From contig NC_080051.1 of assembly GCF_026212465.1 (NCBI RefSeq), forward strand, positions 18,238,459-18,302,458: a stretch of 64,000 bases of DNA, written 5' to 3'. Position 1 is the stretch's first letter, and every line of letters begins with the position of its first letter. Positions 44,715 to 57,188 of the stretch are shown one piece after another. A program made the position numbers and the translations under genes. This stretch comes from Amaranthus tricolor. Taxonomy: Eukaryota; Streptophyta; Magnoliopsida; Caryophyllales; Amaranthaceae. The notes under the pieces are model-generated. The model had not been told where the DNA came from and made no database searches. It saw nothing but the letters and a program-made list of their open reading frames with translations.

Positions 44715-46186
44715 ATTCATTGGGTTGATCTACCCATATAGTGGGTTTTGATCTCTTTCCTCGTGAGAGTTTTGAAGATATGAAGTTTGGTTTCCAATTG
44801 ATTTGTTGGTAGAGATTGATGAGATAATGCAACAGATATCAAAATTGCAATCACCATCAACTACATCAAATTCAATTCTCTCTCAAGACTACAACAGATT
44901 GAAAGACCCCCCGTAGAAGGCTGTGTCAAATAGCGATCTTGAAAATGATATTCAAAATTGTCAAATTTCATATACAACGATCGTAGTTTTGTTAATTTTG
45001 AATTCTATTTGGTTAAACTTGTTATGTACTTGCTAATTTTTTTGATATAAATGTCGTGTGAATCTTTATTATGACATTAGGTATTATTAAAAAAAAAAAG
45101 ATTTAAGTAATGAGTTATTGGCCCCAGCCCCACTTTATCTATAATTAATTATTGAAGTCATTTTTTTTTACTTCTTTGATCTTAATGAATTTGTCCCATT
45201 TTATTTGGCACGTTTGTCAAGCCATATATTGAAGATTTGAAGGCTTAATATCTCTAAAAATGTATAACTATTAATTATAAAAAATTGATATTAATAATTC
45301 TTATATTGAAATGAATCAAACAAAATTCCACTTGATTTTGTTTTAACTTATAGATTATGAATAAAATATAAACTAAGAGTGAATTGTGAATAGCGTAAAA
45401 AAAAAGGGAAAAAGTCACAAAGTCTGTTTGTCTAACCACTAGGTGGCCTAATATTGTAGGTCATTTTTCTTAATTGTTGCCCAATTTTAATCACGAAATA
45501 AGTTCTATTATCTATAAACAATTCCCAATTTAATCAATTTTCTTTTAATAGATCTTGTGCATGGTTAAAACTTTTTTATAGGTTAAAAATTAAAGATGAC
45601 TCATACTTCCTTCTATTCTACTCATTATTGCTAATGATTTTTTTCCCTATTTACTTATCACTCTTAATTTGTATTTTATTCTTAATTTATAAGTTAAAAT
45701 ATAGTCATGTGGGGTCTTGTTTGATTCGCCTCAATACAAAGATTATTAATATTTACGTTTTATAATTTTTAATTAAGAACAATTAGAAATATTAAGGATT
45801 AAAATATTATATCGACAAGTGTAAAAATCAAATAAGGTTAATTGGAAGGTAATAAACTTTAAAACTTAAAACCGCTAAAAAAGTAAACTTTTTGGAAGTT
45901 GACTGAAATTAAGTGAAAATTCAAATAAAATTACTGTATCATTTACCACTACTAACGTCTGGGAAAAATGAGTAAAGATATTTTACCATGGAAACAAAAT
46001 ACTGGTGACAAGAGTTGCGTATAGAGAGGATACCTTACCATAATTTTCAAAATATTTACCATAAACAAATCCATTGCCTTTTATAGATTACCATTTTTAC
46101 TATTTCCTCATTTTATATCTATTTGTTTCCTTATATATAACTCTAAAAAATTTACTTATAAATATTATATTAAAGATAGAAAGATA
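44715..46186. other. AT-rich intergenic sequence with mariner-MITE fragments
   Basis: Interior sequence of the Stowaway family appears at 45230-45410 (GAATCAAACAAAATTCCACT) and, inverted, at 45605-45850 (AAAATATAGTCATGTGGGGT then CTTGTTTGATTCGCCTCAAT). No clear terminal pairs. Confidence 0.5.
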
Positions 46187-46446
46187 TTCTCTTTGTTTCC
46201 TTTTTCTTTATTCACTTTAAGTTTGTCCACTTTAAGAAAGAGAAATTTAAATTAAATTTTAAAAGTACAAGTTGAAAATAAAATATATACAGGTGAGATC
46301 TTGTTAGATTTGTCTTGATATAATATTTTTTAATATATAATTTTTATAATTTTTTATGATGCGTGCTTAGAAATATTAAAACTTAAAATTTACTAAAAAA
46401 TACGTGTAAAAGGTAAAGTGGACAAACAAAAATAAACGGAGGGATT
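46187..46446. mobile_element. Diverged Stowaway MITE
   Basis: Left TTCTCTTTGTTTCCTTTTTC and right AATAAACGGAGGGA pair imperfectly. The inner parts TTTAAGTTTGTCCACTTTAA and GTAAAGTGGACAAAC are inverted. The interior CAGGTGAGATCTTGTTAGAT is shared with the other mariner MITEs. Confidence 0.65.
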
Positions 46447-46732
46447 AAATTTTAAGACTTAAAAATTGAGTGGAAAAAAAACAAAGATACCTAGAGGACA
46501 CTAGCAGGACATGATATGAACAATGTAATCTTATGAGTTGAGATGTTAAATCAAAATTAATGGATAAAAAAAGTTCATGTAGACCATCCTCAAAATTAAT
46601 CCATTAATTTACATAAACGACTCCAATTTCCGGAATTAAGCATTGTCATTGTTGATGATAGTACTAACTTAACTGATTTTTAAAATAAATTAATTCTAAA
46701 ACTATACATTATCAGATAAGGTCTAAAATTTC

Positions 46733-47019
46733 ATTCTTATTCATTTAGTACTAATAAGAAAGATTTTAAAATGAAAAGGGTGAGAAAAATTTTTGTTTGA
46801 TTTTGTTTGGTTACTATATATACAAAAAAGGATACTATGTTATAAAATAAGAACTTTTTAAAAATTATTTCATAGTTATCTTCCTGTGTAATATCGTTAC
46901 TTTTACAACTATGAGTTTTTAGCTCAATCGTGATCATAGATTCTTTTTATTTTAATGAAATCAAGAGTGTTGAATCCTTTTAACCTTCTCATTTTCAACC
47001 CCATCTTAATGGATCCCTT

Positions 47020-47066
<47 letters not shown>

Positions 47067-47331
47067 GGATCAAATAAGAAGGATTTTAACATGAGAAGGA
47101 TGAGAAGAATTTTTGTTTGATTTTGTTTGATTACTATATATGCAAAAAAGGATACTATGTTATAAATTAAAAATATTTTAAAAATTATTTCATAGTTACC
47201 TTTACAATTATGAGTTTTTGGCTCAATCGTAATCATAGATTTTTTTATTTTAGTGAAATCAAGAGTGTAGAGTCCTTCTTTACCCTTCTCATTTTCAACC
47301 TCTTCTCAATGAATCCCTCCCATATATATAT
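46733..47331. repeat. Duplicated MITE-like block (about 270 bp, 2 copies) with TA runs
   Basis: 46738-47022 and 47068-47320 are direct copies (AAAAGGATACTATGTTATAAA, GAAATCAAGAGTGT, CTTCTCATTTTCAACC, AATG(G/A)ATCCC are common to both), separated by a (TA)n run at 47023-47063 and followed by a shorter one at 47321-47332. The ends are roughly inverted (GAGAAGG near both). The frames 46737-46937 and 47006-47236 (minus) lie in matching places in the two copies and are not genes. Confidence 0.85.
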
Positions 47332-47571
47332 ATCGTACCCTATAATCAAATAATTACATATGTATATTTATTTTTGTACTTTAAAATTTTTTCTAATATT
47401 TTTTGCTTTTAACATATTTTTTTTTATCTATTATTCGCCTACCCAAATTTTTTTATTTTTAAATGGCTTCATTTAAAAAAAGAAATTAATAATTTGCCCA
47501 CCCCCTCTGTTTTGTCCTTATTATTGTCTCTACCCTCTTTTCACACATGACAGTTTTTCCTATAAATTAAT

Positions 47572-47580
47572 CTTCTCCCA
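47572..47580 (+). promoter_or_regulatory. Probable TATA box of the DUF1635 gene
   Basis: TATAAATTA lies 113 bp before the ATG and is followed by a pyrimidine-rich stretch (47580-47640, CTTCTTGC, TTTCTCTCTCTATCTC) typical of plant 5' leaders. A second AT-rich candidate (TATATTTATAATA, about 47630) is closer to the ATG. Confidence 0.6.
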
Positions 47581-47692
47581 CCATTCTTCATCCCCTACTC
47601 TCCTTCTTGCTCTGTTTCTCTCTCTATCTCTATATTTATAATATTCATTCTCATACAAAATTCAAACTATTTCATATTTCCAGACTACAACA

Positions 47693-49359
47693 ATGGAGGA
47701 CATTGATTCTTTATGGACAATTCATGAGGTTGGTATTTTTCCCTTGATTTATTTATTTATATCTATTTTCCCCTGTTTTATTTATTTATTTTATTTTATT
47801 TTTTAAACTAAAATTTGGCTTCCATTGTAAAGAAAATGCAGTTTCTCAACTTATATTTAATAATCAAAAAAATGTTTCTTTATGTTTTAAAAAATACTTC
47901 ATATTGTAATATTCTAGAATATTTTTTGTAGAAAAGGAGTTTTTAAGGTACAATGGCTGTTCTTATGATAATTGATAGTGAAATTATGGTTGATAATTTT
48001 GACAAAAGAAGACAATAGTAAAACAAATTTTGTCAATTGTCTTTGGATTCTATTTTCTTGAATGTCTTATTCATAAAATATAATGGGTACAATTTATTTT
48101 TTTTATTTTTTGACTAAAATGAACTTTTAAGCACCTTCCATTGGTCCCTATTTTATGATTTACCCTTCTCCCTAACTTTGAACAAATTGTCCAATCATAC
48201 AATTATAACGTAACCTATCTTAAATTAACATTAATCTCAATTTTAATTTACAAATTGTTGTATAAGACAGTCTCTCCTAGAGACGTGTATGAGTCAACTA
48301 GTTCATATCATATACTTGCTCTGATCATTATTAATTGTTGCTACAGATACTGACATTTCTCCACATAAAATATCAGTATATGTAGCAACTAATAAAAACT
48401 AAGTATTTTGACATTTTATTTGAGATACAGATATACGATTTTTCACCAGATTAGCTCATATATTTATTGTTTATTGTTTATAGAGTGCCGATGAACTGAA
48501 AATGAAGCTGCAATACATGACATATGAATTAGAATGTACTAGAAGGGAAACAGATGAAGAAATCCAGAAGAATAATGAGCAAATTAAGAAGCTTCTTCAG
48601 CTTTTACAAATAGCATGTAAGGAAAGAGACGAAGCTAAATCTCAATTAAAGAAATTTCAACAAATTCTTGCATTAAATCAAAAACCCATTAATATTTCAG
48701 CTCCTTTTTCTCCTGATAGTCCGCTTTTGACCAATAATTTCCCATCAAAACCTAATTCTAGCATCACTGAATCAAGCAGTTTTTCTCAATCTCTTGTTTC
48801 ATCCCCAATTGTTGATTCAATTTCATCTCCTGATTCTAACAACATTGTTTTTAGTAAACCTCAAATGATTGTAACCCAAACACCCACCAAAATAGTTGAT
48901 CAAGAATCATTGATTATTGCAAATTTGGCCAATGGTAGGCCCCTCCCAAGTAAGGGGAACCTTTTACAGGCAGTGCTCGAGGCGGGCCCACTTCTTTCTA
49001 CGTTAATGGTAGCGGGTTCGCTACCTCAATGGCGTAACCCGCCCGGTGTTCTCACTCATCAAATCCCTCCTGTGAATCTCAAACTTAAAGGTTGTATTGG
49101 TGCCAGCACGGACACCAACACGAACACGAACACGAACACGCAGGCGCACATGAACACGAGTTCGTGTGTGCCTAATGGTAATAGTACTACACAAATGTAT
49201 AATAGGAATGTCCCTTATTCTAATGGGACATTAGGGATGTGCCCAATTTCTATGTTGGATTTTGGGAGTGGATCATGTTTAATGGGTGGGAGAATGAGTA
49301 TGAATAATTCAAATGTGGGTTTTGATTATCAGATTCCTAAGAGGCAGAGGATAGTTTAA
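47693..49359 (+). CDS. DUF1635-family protein, two exons
   Basis: This is the one host gene that looks intact. Exon 1 (47693-47728) encodes MEDIDSLWTIHE. A GT-AG intron (47729-48483, 755 bp) follows, and exon 2 (48484-49359) continues in frame with SADELKMKLQ and stops at TAA, giving 303 residues. Exon 1 was added because DUF1635 proteins start with a similar ME-x-LWS-x-x-E segment, and both splice sites fit. Residues 13-75 form a charged coiled coil (ELECTRRETDEEIQKNNEQI, LLQIACKERDEAKSQLKK). Residues 80-140 are Ser/Pro-rich. Residues 171-198 hold the conserved LLQAVLEAGPLLSTLMVAG and LPQWRNPP blocks. The C-terminus ends KRQRIV, as in relatives. Residues 222-232 are an Asn-Thr repeat. There is no signal peptide or membrane segment. 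The biochemical role of DUF1635 proteins is unknown. Confidence 0.88.
48254..48420. repeat. MITE fragments in the DUF1635 intron
   Basis: TTGTTGTATAAGACAGTCTC then TCCTAGAGAC (48254-48283) is half of the GTCTCTxxGAGAC MITE family. Next to it, ACTTGCTCTGATCATTATTA and TTGTTGCTAC pair with GTAGCAACTAATAAAAACTA (48320-48405), a short Stowaway-like hairpin. Confidence 0.6.
49113..49140 (+). repeat. Coding microsatellite (ACGAAC)n in the DUF1635 gene
   Basis: Alternating ACG/ACC and AAC codons give TNTNTNTNT (about residues 223-231). The repeat period is 6, so slippage would keep the frame. Confidence 0.9.
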
Positions 49360-50123
49360 TTTAATTAGAATTTTTGATGTTTTAATTAAATACTTAATTT
49401 TTTTTTTCTAATTTATGGACATGTTTTGGTATGTATACTTTTGCAGAAGTAGAACTGCTTGTATAAATGATCAGATTATTTTTAAGTTTATTCCTATGGG
49501 CAAATGGCTTAATTAGCTTCTTCGGTGTTTTATTAGATTTCTTGTTAATTTTATTACCACAAATAGGTTTCATAAATTATTTATGACATCATCCTGAATA
49601 TAATGTTTAATTTATGTGTTTGTCTTTTATTAGGCCTTAAGTTAGCTTTTTGTCTAATCAATTTTATATCAACTTTGACTCTTTCTAATTTTCATACTTT
49701 TTAATAGATACTCATTACTTGGTACAGTCATAGAGATAGTCTAAATAAATAATGATGATTTATAATATTGGTAAATTACTATTATGTGAAAGAATTTGAT
49801 ATGGTGAAATTTTAAAGACGATTTTAATTTATTTTTTTAATTTTATTTACTTAAAATACCAAAATTAACTAGATATGAAGACAAAATTTTATAAAACAGG
49901 TCCAAATGATCGATTTTGGGTTACAACAGTTTGCTATATATTTGGGTCGGGTCATTTTCAAGTTACGAATCCAACTTTCTGGTTATAACCAACTAATTTT
50001 CGATCGGATTTCGAATCCATTCCAACTCAAAATTTAACAGGTCTTTTACACAACAATTATACTTACAACCACCATTCGAGAAACATACCCTAAATCAATG
50101 ATGAATTGAGGACCCTATCTCAT
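49360..50123. other. 3' flank of the DUF1635 gene
   Basis: The first 150 bases include T-rich and TATAAATG stretches that could direct polyadenylation; no standard AATAAA is obvious. After that nothing is recognisable. Confidence 0.4.
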
Positions 50124-50371
50124 ACTCCCTCATGATTAAATGTCTAAACTTTTTTTATACTATTTATCAATTACTTTTAGTTTTTATTTTATTCTTAATT
50201 TATTAGTTAAAATATGGTTATGTGAGATCTTGTTAATTCGTTTTAATATATAATTTTTTATTAATATTAATTTCTTTATAATTTTCAATCAAATGAAAAT
50301 AGAGATATCTAATATTAAAATAGAGTATTGATAAGTGTACAAAATCAAATGAGACATAATACAAAGAAAGT
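50124..50371. mobile_element. Diverged Stowaway-like MITE
   Basis: Left ACTCCCTCATGATTAAATGT and right AATGAGACATAATACAAAGA pair weakly. The interior AAAATATGGTTATGTGAGAT and CTTGTTAATTCG belongs to the recurrent mariner-MITE family. Confidence 0.55.
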
Positions 50372-53019
50372 ATTAAAAAGGCAACGGTTGTAAGTTGTAT
50401 GATAATTCATCAAAAATATTAGTTGGTTTCAAATAATAAAAATATATAACTCATGTTAAGTAATCCAATTGCTTGCGTAAAATTCCCCTTCCTCGCTATT
50501 TTTTTATTCTCGTATTTTAAAATTGGATAAAAGAAGGGAGGATATATTAATATCAAAAAATAAATGGGTTATTTATTTACTTCGGAGTAGTTCGGGATTT
50601 CTATACTACTCTATCCCACCGAATAAGGAACAAGAAAAATATGGTATAGAAAAAAGGGGTATATTTGATAATAAATAATAATATAAAGTATATTTGTGTG
50701 GATGAAATTAAAAGAAAATTAAAACGAATGAGAATAAAAGAAGGTGGTGAACCATTAATCAAAATTAAAATAATATAAAATAAGTCCTACGTATCAAAAT
50801 AACAAATGATACTAAATAAGTGGTAATGGGATATTCGGAAAAAAAGTGTAAGAAAATTACACAAATGGAGTGACTATATTAAACTTAGCTTTGGTCTTGC
50901 TTGGTCTACACATGCCTTGATAAGACTAAGAAATAACGGGTGCATTTTTCTTTCTCTATCGTGCATTGTTGCCTAACAAAAGACTATCTATGGGGCTATG
51001 GCAGACATATTTTGCACCATATATGCATTTTGCGCCTTATCGAGCGAGTCAATGAGCTACACATCTTCACATAGACGCATACTCTACGTGGTAATGAAAT
51101 TAGGTGAACAGGAGATTAGTTAGTTATTTATTATAGAGATTCATCTAAAGGATAGATTATACTATGAACTGAGAATGAATACAAAACGTTAGTATGAGTT
51201 GGGTTAAACATTCATTTATATATTTTAACGGATTCACCTTATCTGTCATTTTTCCATTATATTATTATATTTTATATACAATTCAATGTTAATAGATTTT
51301 TAGTCAAATGATTTGAGCCAACCGCCTAAGGCCTCCAAAAGTAAGAGGTCTCAAATATTACATAGTACTATTCATGCCCGTTCTCAGGCAACACTTTTTA
51401 AGTGATTTGATTATAAACTTTTTTTTATACTTGAAGTAATTTTAAAATATAATGTTACAATGTATATTGAAAGATATTATAAACATAATAAGCCTCTAAA
51501 ATCTTTACTTCGCCCCTACATAACTGTAGATAAACCTGGGCTAAATCCTCTTCTGCTAATAACAACTTTAGTTTGATTTATGTTTATATGTAATGACCAA
51601 ATATTAAATCATTTCACAAATACGCTCAAAATAAACGAAAAATGCTCTAAAAATGCAATTACCTCTTAGATGCATAACGTACAAGGGTCTCCTACAAAAT
51701 ACTCCATATGGGATTTATTTTTCAAAAACTTTTGCTCTGAGTGTAAAACTTTAAATGTTGAGAATAATTAAGAGTTAGATAAGAAATTTATTTTAAAGTT
51801 GGTTAATGAATACATCTAATCAATGTTTGAACTTGTTATAACATTTAAAGATCACCAGTGAATTTCATTCATTGTACGTAAAAACGTACCACTATTATAG
51901 CTCCACTTAGTGCTCCATCTAAGTTGGAAGACATATACTATTTCTTTCACCATATTTGAATATAGTGGCGAAGTCAAGACTTTAATTGCTGAGAGGATAA
52001 AAATTTTCATATTAATATTACAAATAAATTTTTAGGTGCTTATCATTAGTATAGGTTATGGAGCAATTCACTAAGTTTACAGTGAGATTATGAAGTATTG
52101 TGGCTTAAAACTAGAATTAAAATACCTTAAATACCTTGTATATAAGCTTTTTTTATTAATTTTTAAGGATGGGTTATGACTGACCTTCATCTACTAATAA
52201 CTCCGCCCCTACTTAAATGGTTCACCTTCTTAACCTAAAACCTTGGAGATTACAAGGAAATAAAAGCTAACGAGGCTAATACTCAAGTCAAGTGCATGAA
52301 ACATGCTTCATTCATATTTCAAGAATCAAGATGTGTTAGGTCCGAAAATTCCAAGTTTAGTTTGTAGTGTGTTGAAGTGTAGATAGGGTCAATTTAGAAA
52401 AATATCTATTCAATAAAGAAGAAGCCCCACTAATAAGACCCCATACTAGTAGTTAGAAGGGCCGGCTTCTAAGTGGCAAATGAGTAAAGACATATCTCAC
52501 AAGGGGACAATCTTCTTTTTGCTTCATTTTCTCCTTGCCGTCGTAGACCTACTTATACACCCAACTTCTTTGACATTTAATACGTACTTCTACTATCTCA
52601 TAGATGCTAGACTTTTGAAGTACTACTCTTTTCATGAAGGATAAGAAAATGTGTGAAACTATGAGCCTAATTTACTAGTACTTTTTGTTTTGAAGAATCG
52701 TATGTTTGTGAATAAGATACATAGAAAATAATACAATAAATTAGGGAATACCGAGAATAAACTAAAGTTCTTACCATCCATTTTTTTATTAGAATCAACG
52801 ACGACCTGGTGATCATATTGTATGGTCGTATAAGTGATAAGATTAACGATCACCTTGTTGGTTGGTTGACAATTAGAAATCAATTCCCAATCAATTGTAA
52901 TCATATTGTGTAATTTTTGAATATTGCTAAATAAACGGGACATACCAAAATACATAATGTGCGTGGTTAAAAATGTGAGACGTAGGAAGTAAATGAGATT
53001 TGACTTTGTGTTCTTAGCA
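50372..53019. other. Intergenic sequence without recognisable genes
   Basis: The frame 52659-52955 (minus, 98 codons) shows no domain. The rest is AT-rich with no terminal repeats found. Confidence 0.55.
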
Positions 53020-53619
53020 ATACTTGTGTTATTTGTTTTATAATAAGTCCATGCGCACTAAGATCAAAAGTTTCACTATTAAATTGCAAGATTACAAAGA
53101 TGAATCAAGAAAATCTCCTTCAAACGGCTCACTATTCTCTCTTGTATTTTTATAAAGCCCTAATCCTAATTAAAAGAGGTTAATATAGTAGTCCTCTCAT
53201 AAAAGAGAACTATGGGCAATAAAAACTAAAGTAACCGGCCAAAATACGCGTGTAACCGTCCAAACCCACAAAACCGCAAGAAGCGACGAGTTGTCACCAA
53301 ACTGAGGACTCATCGCTTTGCCTCTGGATAAAACTTGCAACTCCCGAGTAATATTTTGCCTCGCGAAAAAAGTACTTCCCAGAATAGAGCCTAAGCGACG
53401 ACTCATCGCTTTTTGCCCTAACTAGGCGACGAATCGTCAAAACTCGTGAGTAACATTCTACCTTGCGATAAACAATACTTCTTAGAATAGAGCCTAAGGG
53501 ACGACTCATCGTTTTTTGCCCTCACTAGGTGACGACTCGTCCCAACCCTCTAAAACTCCTCTTCTTCTTTGACTCATCTTCCCATGTCGAGACTCAGTTT
53601 GAGTCAATCAACACCAACA
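53020..53619 (-). repeat. 3' LTR of the copia element, with internal tandem duplication
   Basis: It aligns with 57189-57768 (AAATTGCAAGATTACAAAGA, AGTAGTCCTCTC, GAAGCGACGAGTTGTC and others). A segment of about 105 bp containing AGAATAGAGCCTAAG and GACGACTCATCG is present twice here (about 53325-53430 and 53431-53540) but only once in the 5' LTR. The overlapping frames 53197-53406 and 53294-53509 are products of this repeat, not genes. Confidence 0.85.
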
Positions 53620-53844
53620 ATCTCCACCATGACGAGAGCTCGTAGTAAGCAAACGATCCTATCTACATGATAGTGAAACCATCTCAAGCCAACACCAACA
53701 ATCTCCAACCAAGACCCATCACCTACTTCTTTCCAAGTAAAACCACTTATAATGTTCCAATTGTATCACAAGTCTAGGCAAGCTCCACCTTAAAGCCAAC
53801 ACACCTCCTCTTGGAGCTTCCTTAACATCGCCCCTAAGGGCCTA

Positions 53845-56800
53845 CTACGCAACATAGTAATCAATATTCAGTAAATCTAAACAATGTTTAAAATTACTAA
53901 AAGGAACAAACTTAATGAAGAAATCAGTTGGATTGTTAGCAGTCCTGATATTCTTCACCTTTAACCTCTTGTTAGTACGCAGAAAATGATACCTAACATT
54001 CATGTGCTTAGTCCGATCATGGTTCACTTGATCTTTAACTGAGCAATTGGCACTTAGATTATCACAATACTCTGTGGCAACATCATGTGCAATACTCAGT
54101 TCACCCACCAGACCTTTGAGCTAAATTGACTCTTTAGCTGCCGAAGTTAAAGCCATATATTCAGCTTCTGTAGTAGACAATGTCACCGAAGGCTACAATG
54201 TAGACTTTCAACTCACAACCAAACCACTTAAGGTAAACACATAATCGATCACATTCCTCTTAGTATTCACATCAGCTGCAGAATCAGAATTAGAAAACCC
54301 TATCACTAAGCACTCCTTACCATTCCCGTATACAAGACTAATATCTGATGTCCCTCTCAGGTAACGAAATATCCTTGTCACCCTTGCTAGTGTTATCTCC
54401 TAGGTCGAGCCATAAACTTGTAACGTACAACACTAATAGCATGCACAATATCCGCTCTAATACAGACCATAGCATACATCAAACAACCAATCGTGTTGGC
54501 ATATGCAACTTTAGACATATAAGAAATCTCCTCCTCAATTTGAGGTGACATAGACATGGAAAACTTACAGCTCACAGTTGACATACTTATAGGCTTAGAT
54601 TTTTCCATACCAAAGCGAGTCAAAATCTTTCAATGTAACTTTCTGAGTCAAAAAAAGGTTGCCTCTGGATCTCTATACCCAAAATCCTCGAAGCTGCACC
54701 CAAGTCGTTCATGTCAAACTCCGCGTTAAGTATCTCCTTCATTCTAGCAACATCGGTTTTATTCATTGTCGCAACCAGCATGTCATTAACATACAAAAGT
54801 AGGTAGATGATGGAACTATCCTTCATCTTACTATGATACACACAACAAACTTACGAATTTATATCAAAGTTATGCGAAACCATAAAAGAATTAAACCTCC
54901 TATACCACTATCGGAGGGATTGCTTCAATGCATATGATGACTTAAGAAATCTGCAGGCATAGTATTCCTTTCTAGGAACCTCGAGTCTCTCGGGCTGATG
55001 CTTCATCAGAATCTCCTCCTCCAAATCACCATGAAGGAAAGTCGTCTTAACATTCAACTACTTTAATTCAAGATCAAAGTACGCTACAATGACAAGCAAC
55101 GTACTAATGAATCAACCCCTTAGCAACTAGCCTAGCCTTAAAACGATCTTTCTCAGTTTTCGATGATCCTTTTTCTTCTTGAAAATCTACTTAGATCTCA
55201 TAAGATTCCTCCCTTCGGTACTTTTACCAGTTCTCACACTATGTTATTGTAAAGAGACTACATCCCTTCACCTATTAAGCAAGCTATTACGCCAACTCAC
55301 TGCAGTCTACAACTAATTACTTGTATATATGTTGCAGGTTCAAATGATTGCACTTCATTAGCTACACTCAATGCATAATTTTCGAACTCATCAACACAAC
55401 AATTCCTACCCTCTTGCATCTCTTCAATCAACCTAACAAGCTTCTTGATAACTCATCAAGGCTTCTCAAAAATAATGTCAGATTCAATAGATGACTCTCT
55501 AGTAGTGTCTGATTGACCTGTTCTGCAACATCCTGCTATGGTGTCTTCCTGACGGTAAGATGCTGACCTATACCCTCATTAGTACAACACTGATTAAACT
55601 CTTCTTTGCAAATCTCCAGCCCAATGTCCGTACATAGCTTCTTTATCTTCTTATCTTGTTGATTCTCCACCAAATCTTTCCATTGCTTGAAAGCTTTGAA
55701 GGCCTTATCTTTTGACTTAAGCAACCTAAGCCCAGTATATCGAGACTTTTCATCAATACATAATACAAAATAGCGATAACCTCTCATACCTTTAACTCTA
55801 GATAGACCCCGGCAATTTGAATGGATGTAATCAAGCACTACATCTATGATGTGAGTACCCCTGCTCAACTTGGACTCGAGTCTCTTTCTAAATCCACAAT
55901 GCTCACAAAATTCAAAGTTGCTAATCTTAACACCAGATGAAGTACCAACTTAGAATCCTTGTAGATGAAAACTCATCATCTAAAAACACACCATTGTACC
56001 CCAAAAAATCTAAGGTGCCCAATCAAATCAGATTCTTTTCCAATGAGAGAACATGTCGCACTTTAGTTAGAGTCAACCTTCGCCAATCAGTTGTTCTCAA
56101 TCTTATGGACCCACTAGTAGTTACCTTACAAAGAGCATTGTTACCAACTATATCCGTACCCCATTGCAAGCTCCATAAGTATCAAATCAATCTCGACATG
56201 GCCTTGTATGAAACGAACACCCCGAATCTAAGATCCACCTATCAAATAGATCACCAAATCTAGCAGAACTGACTAATGTTGGGTCTTCTTCTAAATTTTA
56301 GCTCTCTTTTGGTTTCTCCTCTACTGTAGCAACTTTGAATTTGTTTTTCTTTTCAAGATGATTAGCCCTGAAATGACCTAGTTCTTTATAATAATAACAA
56401 GTCTTCTTTGTAATATTATCAGACCCATTCATGCTGTTATCGGCACCCGATCCAACATTGTTGCTCTTGTTAAACCTTAATTTCTTTTTAGAACTTTCCC
56501 GTACTTAACCAAAAAACCTACTACTGTTATCCCCATTATCACTTATAAATTTTAAACACATTCATGTCGTTATGGGCACCCTAATGTGAAGTGTTGCCTA
56601 AACTTCTTCTAAGGTAATTGAGTCTTTATCAACAACAAAAGACTCTACGCGGCTCTCAAAGCTAGATGGTAAAGACACAAGCAGTATTAACACAACATCC
56701 TCATCTTCTATTTTAACATCTAAATTATACAAGTCAAGTAAAATAGAGTTAAGTTTTTCAAGACTTCCCGTAAGGGAGTACTTGACTGCATCTGACGGCA

Positions 56801-57137
56801 AAACAACTGTTGTTTCGGTAAAAGCTTGTTGGTTAGCGACTTTGTCATTTACAATGACTCCAGCTTCAACCACGATTCCGTCGTCGTCCCCTGATCAATA
56901 ACCTCCATGATAATATGATCATCTAAACTCAACAAGATGGTAGAGTAAGCCTTCCCTTCCATTTATTCTCACTACGCGTCTCAGTCTCCCGACCTCAATG
57001 TAGATGTTGTACTCTACTGAATCAACGGGCGCTATATTTGATGTTTTTTTTAATAGAACCTTCATCTTAATTTTCCATTGTCCAAAACTATTCTTCTCGA
57101 TAAACTTTTCACTTTGTATTGTTGATTCTCCTGCCAT
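53845..57137 (-). pseudogene. Copia gag-pol remnants
   Basis: Pieces in order on the minus strand: gag N-terminus (57137-56919, SEKFIEKNSFGQWKIKMKVL); gag middle of the UBN2 type (56873-56598, SLPSSFESRVESFV); a CCHC-like region before about 56500 with stops; integrase core (55868-55536, GYRYFVLCIDEKSRYTGLRL and LCTDIGLEICKEEF, retaining two of the acidic positions); reverse transcriptase (54841-54393, YLLLYVNDMLVA where the catalytic motif is normally Y-V-D-D, and LGIEIQR, then YANTIGCLMYAM); RNase H end (54108-53845, EYCDNLSANC, KHMNVRYHFLR). Many stops and frameshifts separate the pieces. In the RT motif the first Asp is Asn (YVND). It cannot make a working polyprotein. Confidence 0.9.
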
Positions 57138-57188
57138 TATTTCCTCTAAAAAATTCCTTTAGGTTTAAACTTGGCTCTAATACAAATT

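Noticed and set aside
46737..47236. Two similar small frames (MITIELKTHSCK and MITIEPKTHNCK) as duplicated peptide genes
   Set aside because: They are matching parts of the duplicated MITE block, and one runs into a (TA)n stretch. Without expression evidence they are not genes.
53197..53509. Pair of similar overlapping 70-codon frames resembling a small gene family
   Set aside because: The similarity comes from the tandem duplication in the copia LTR.
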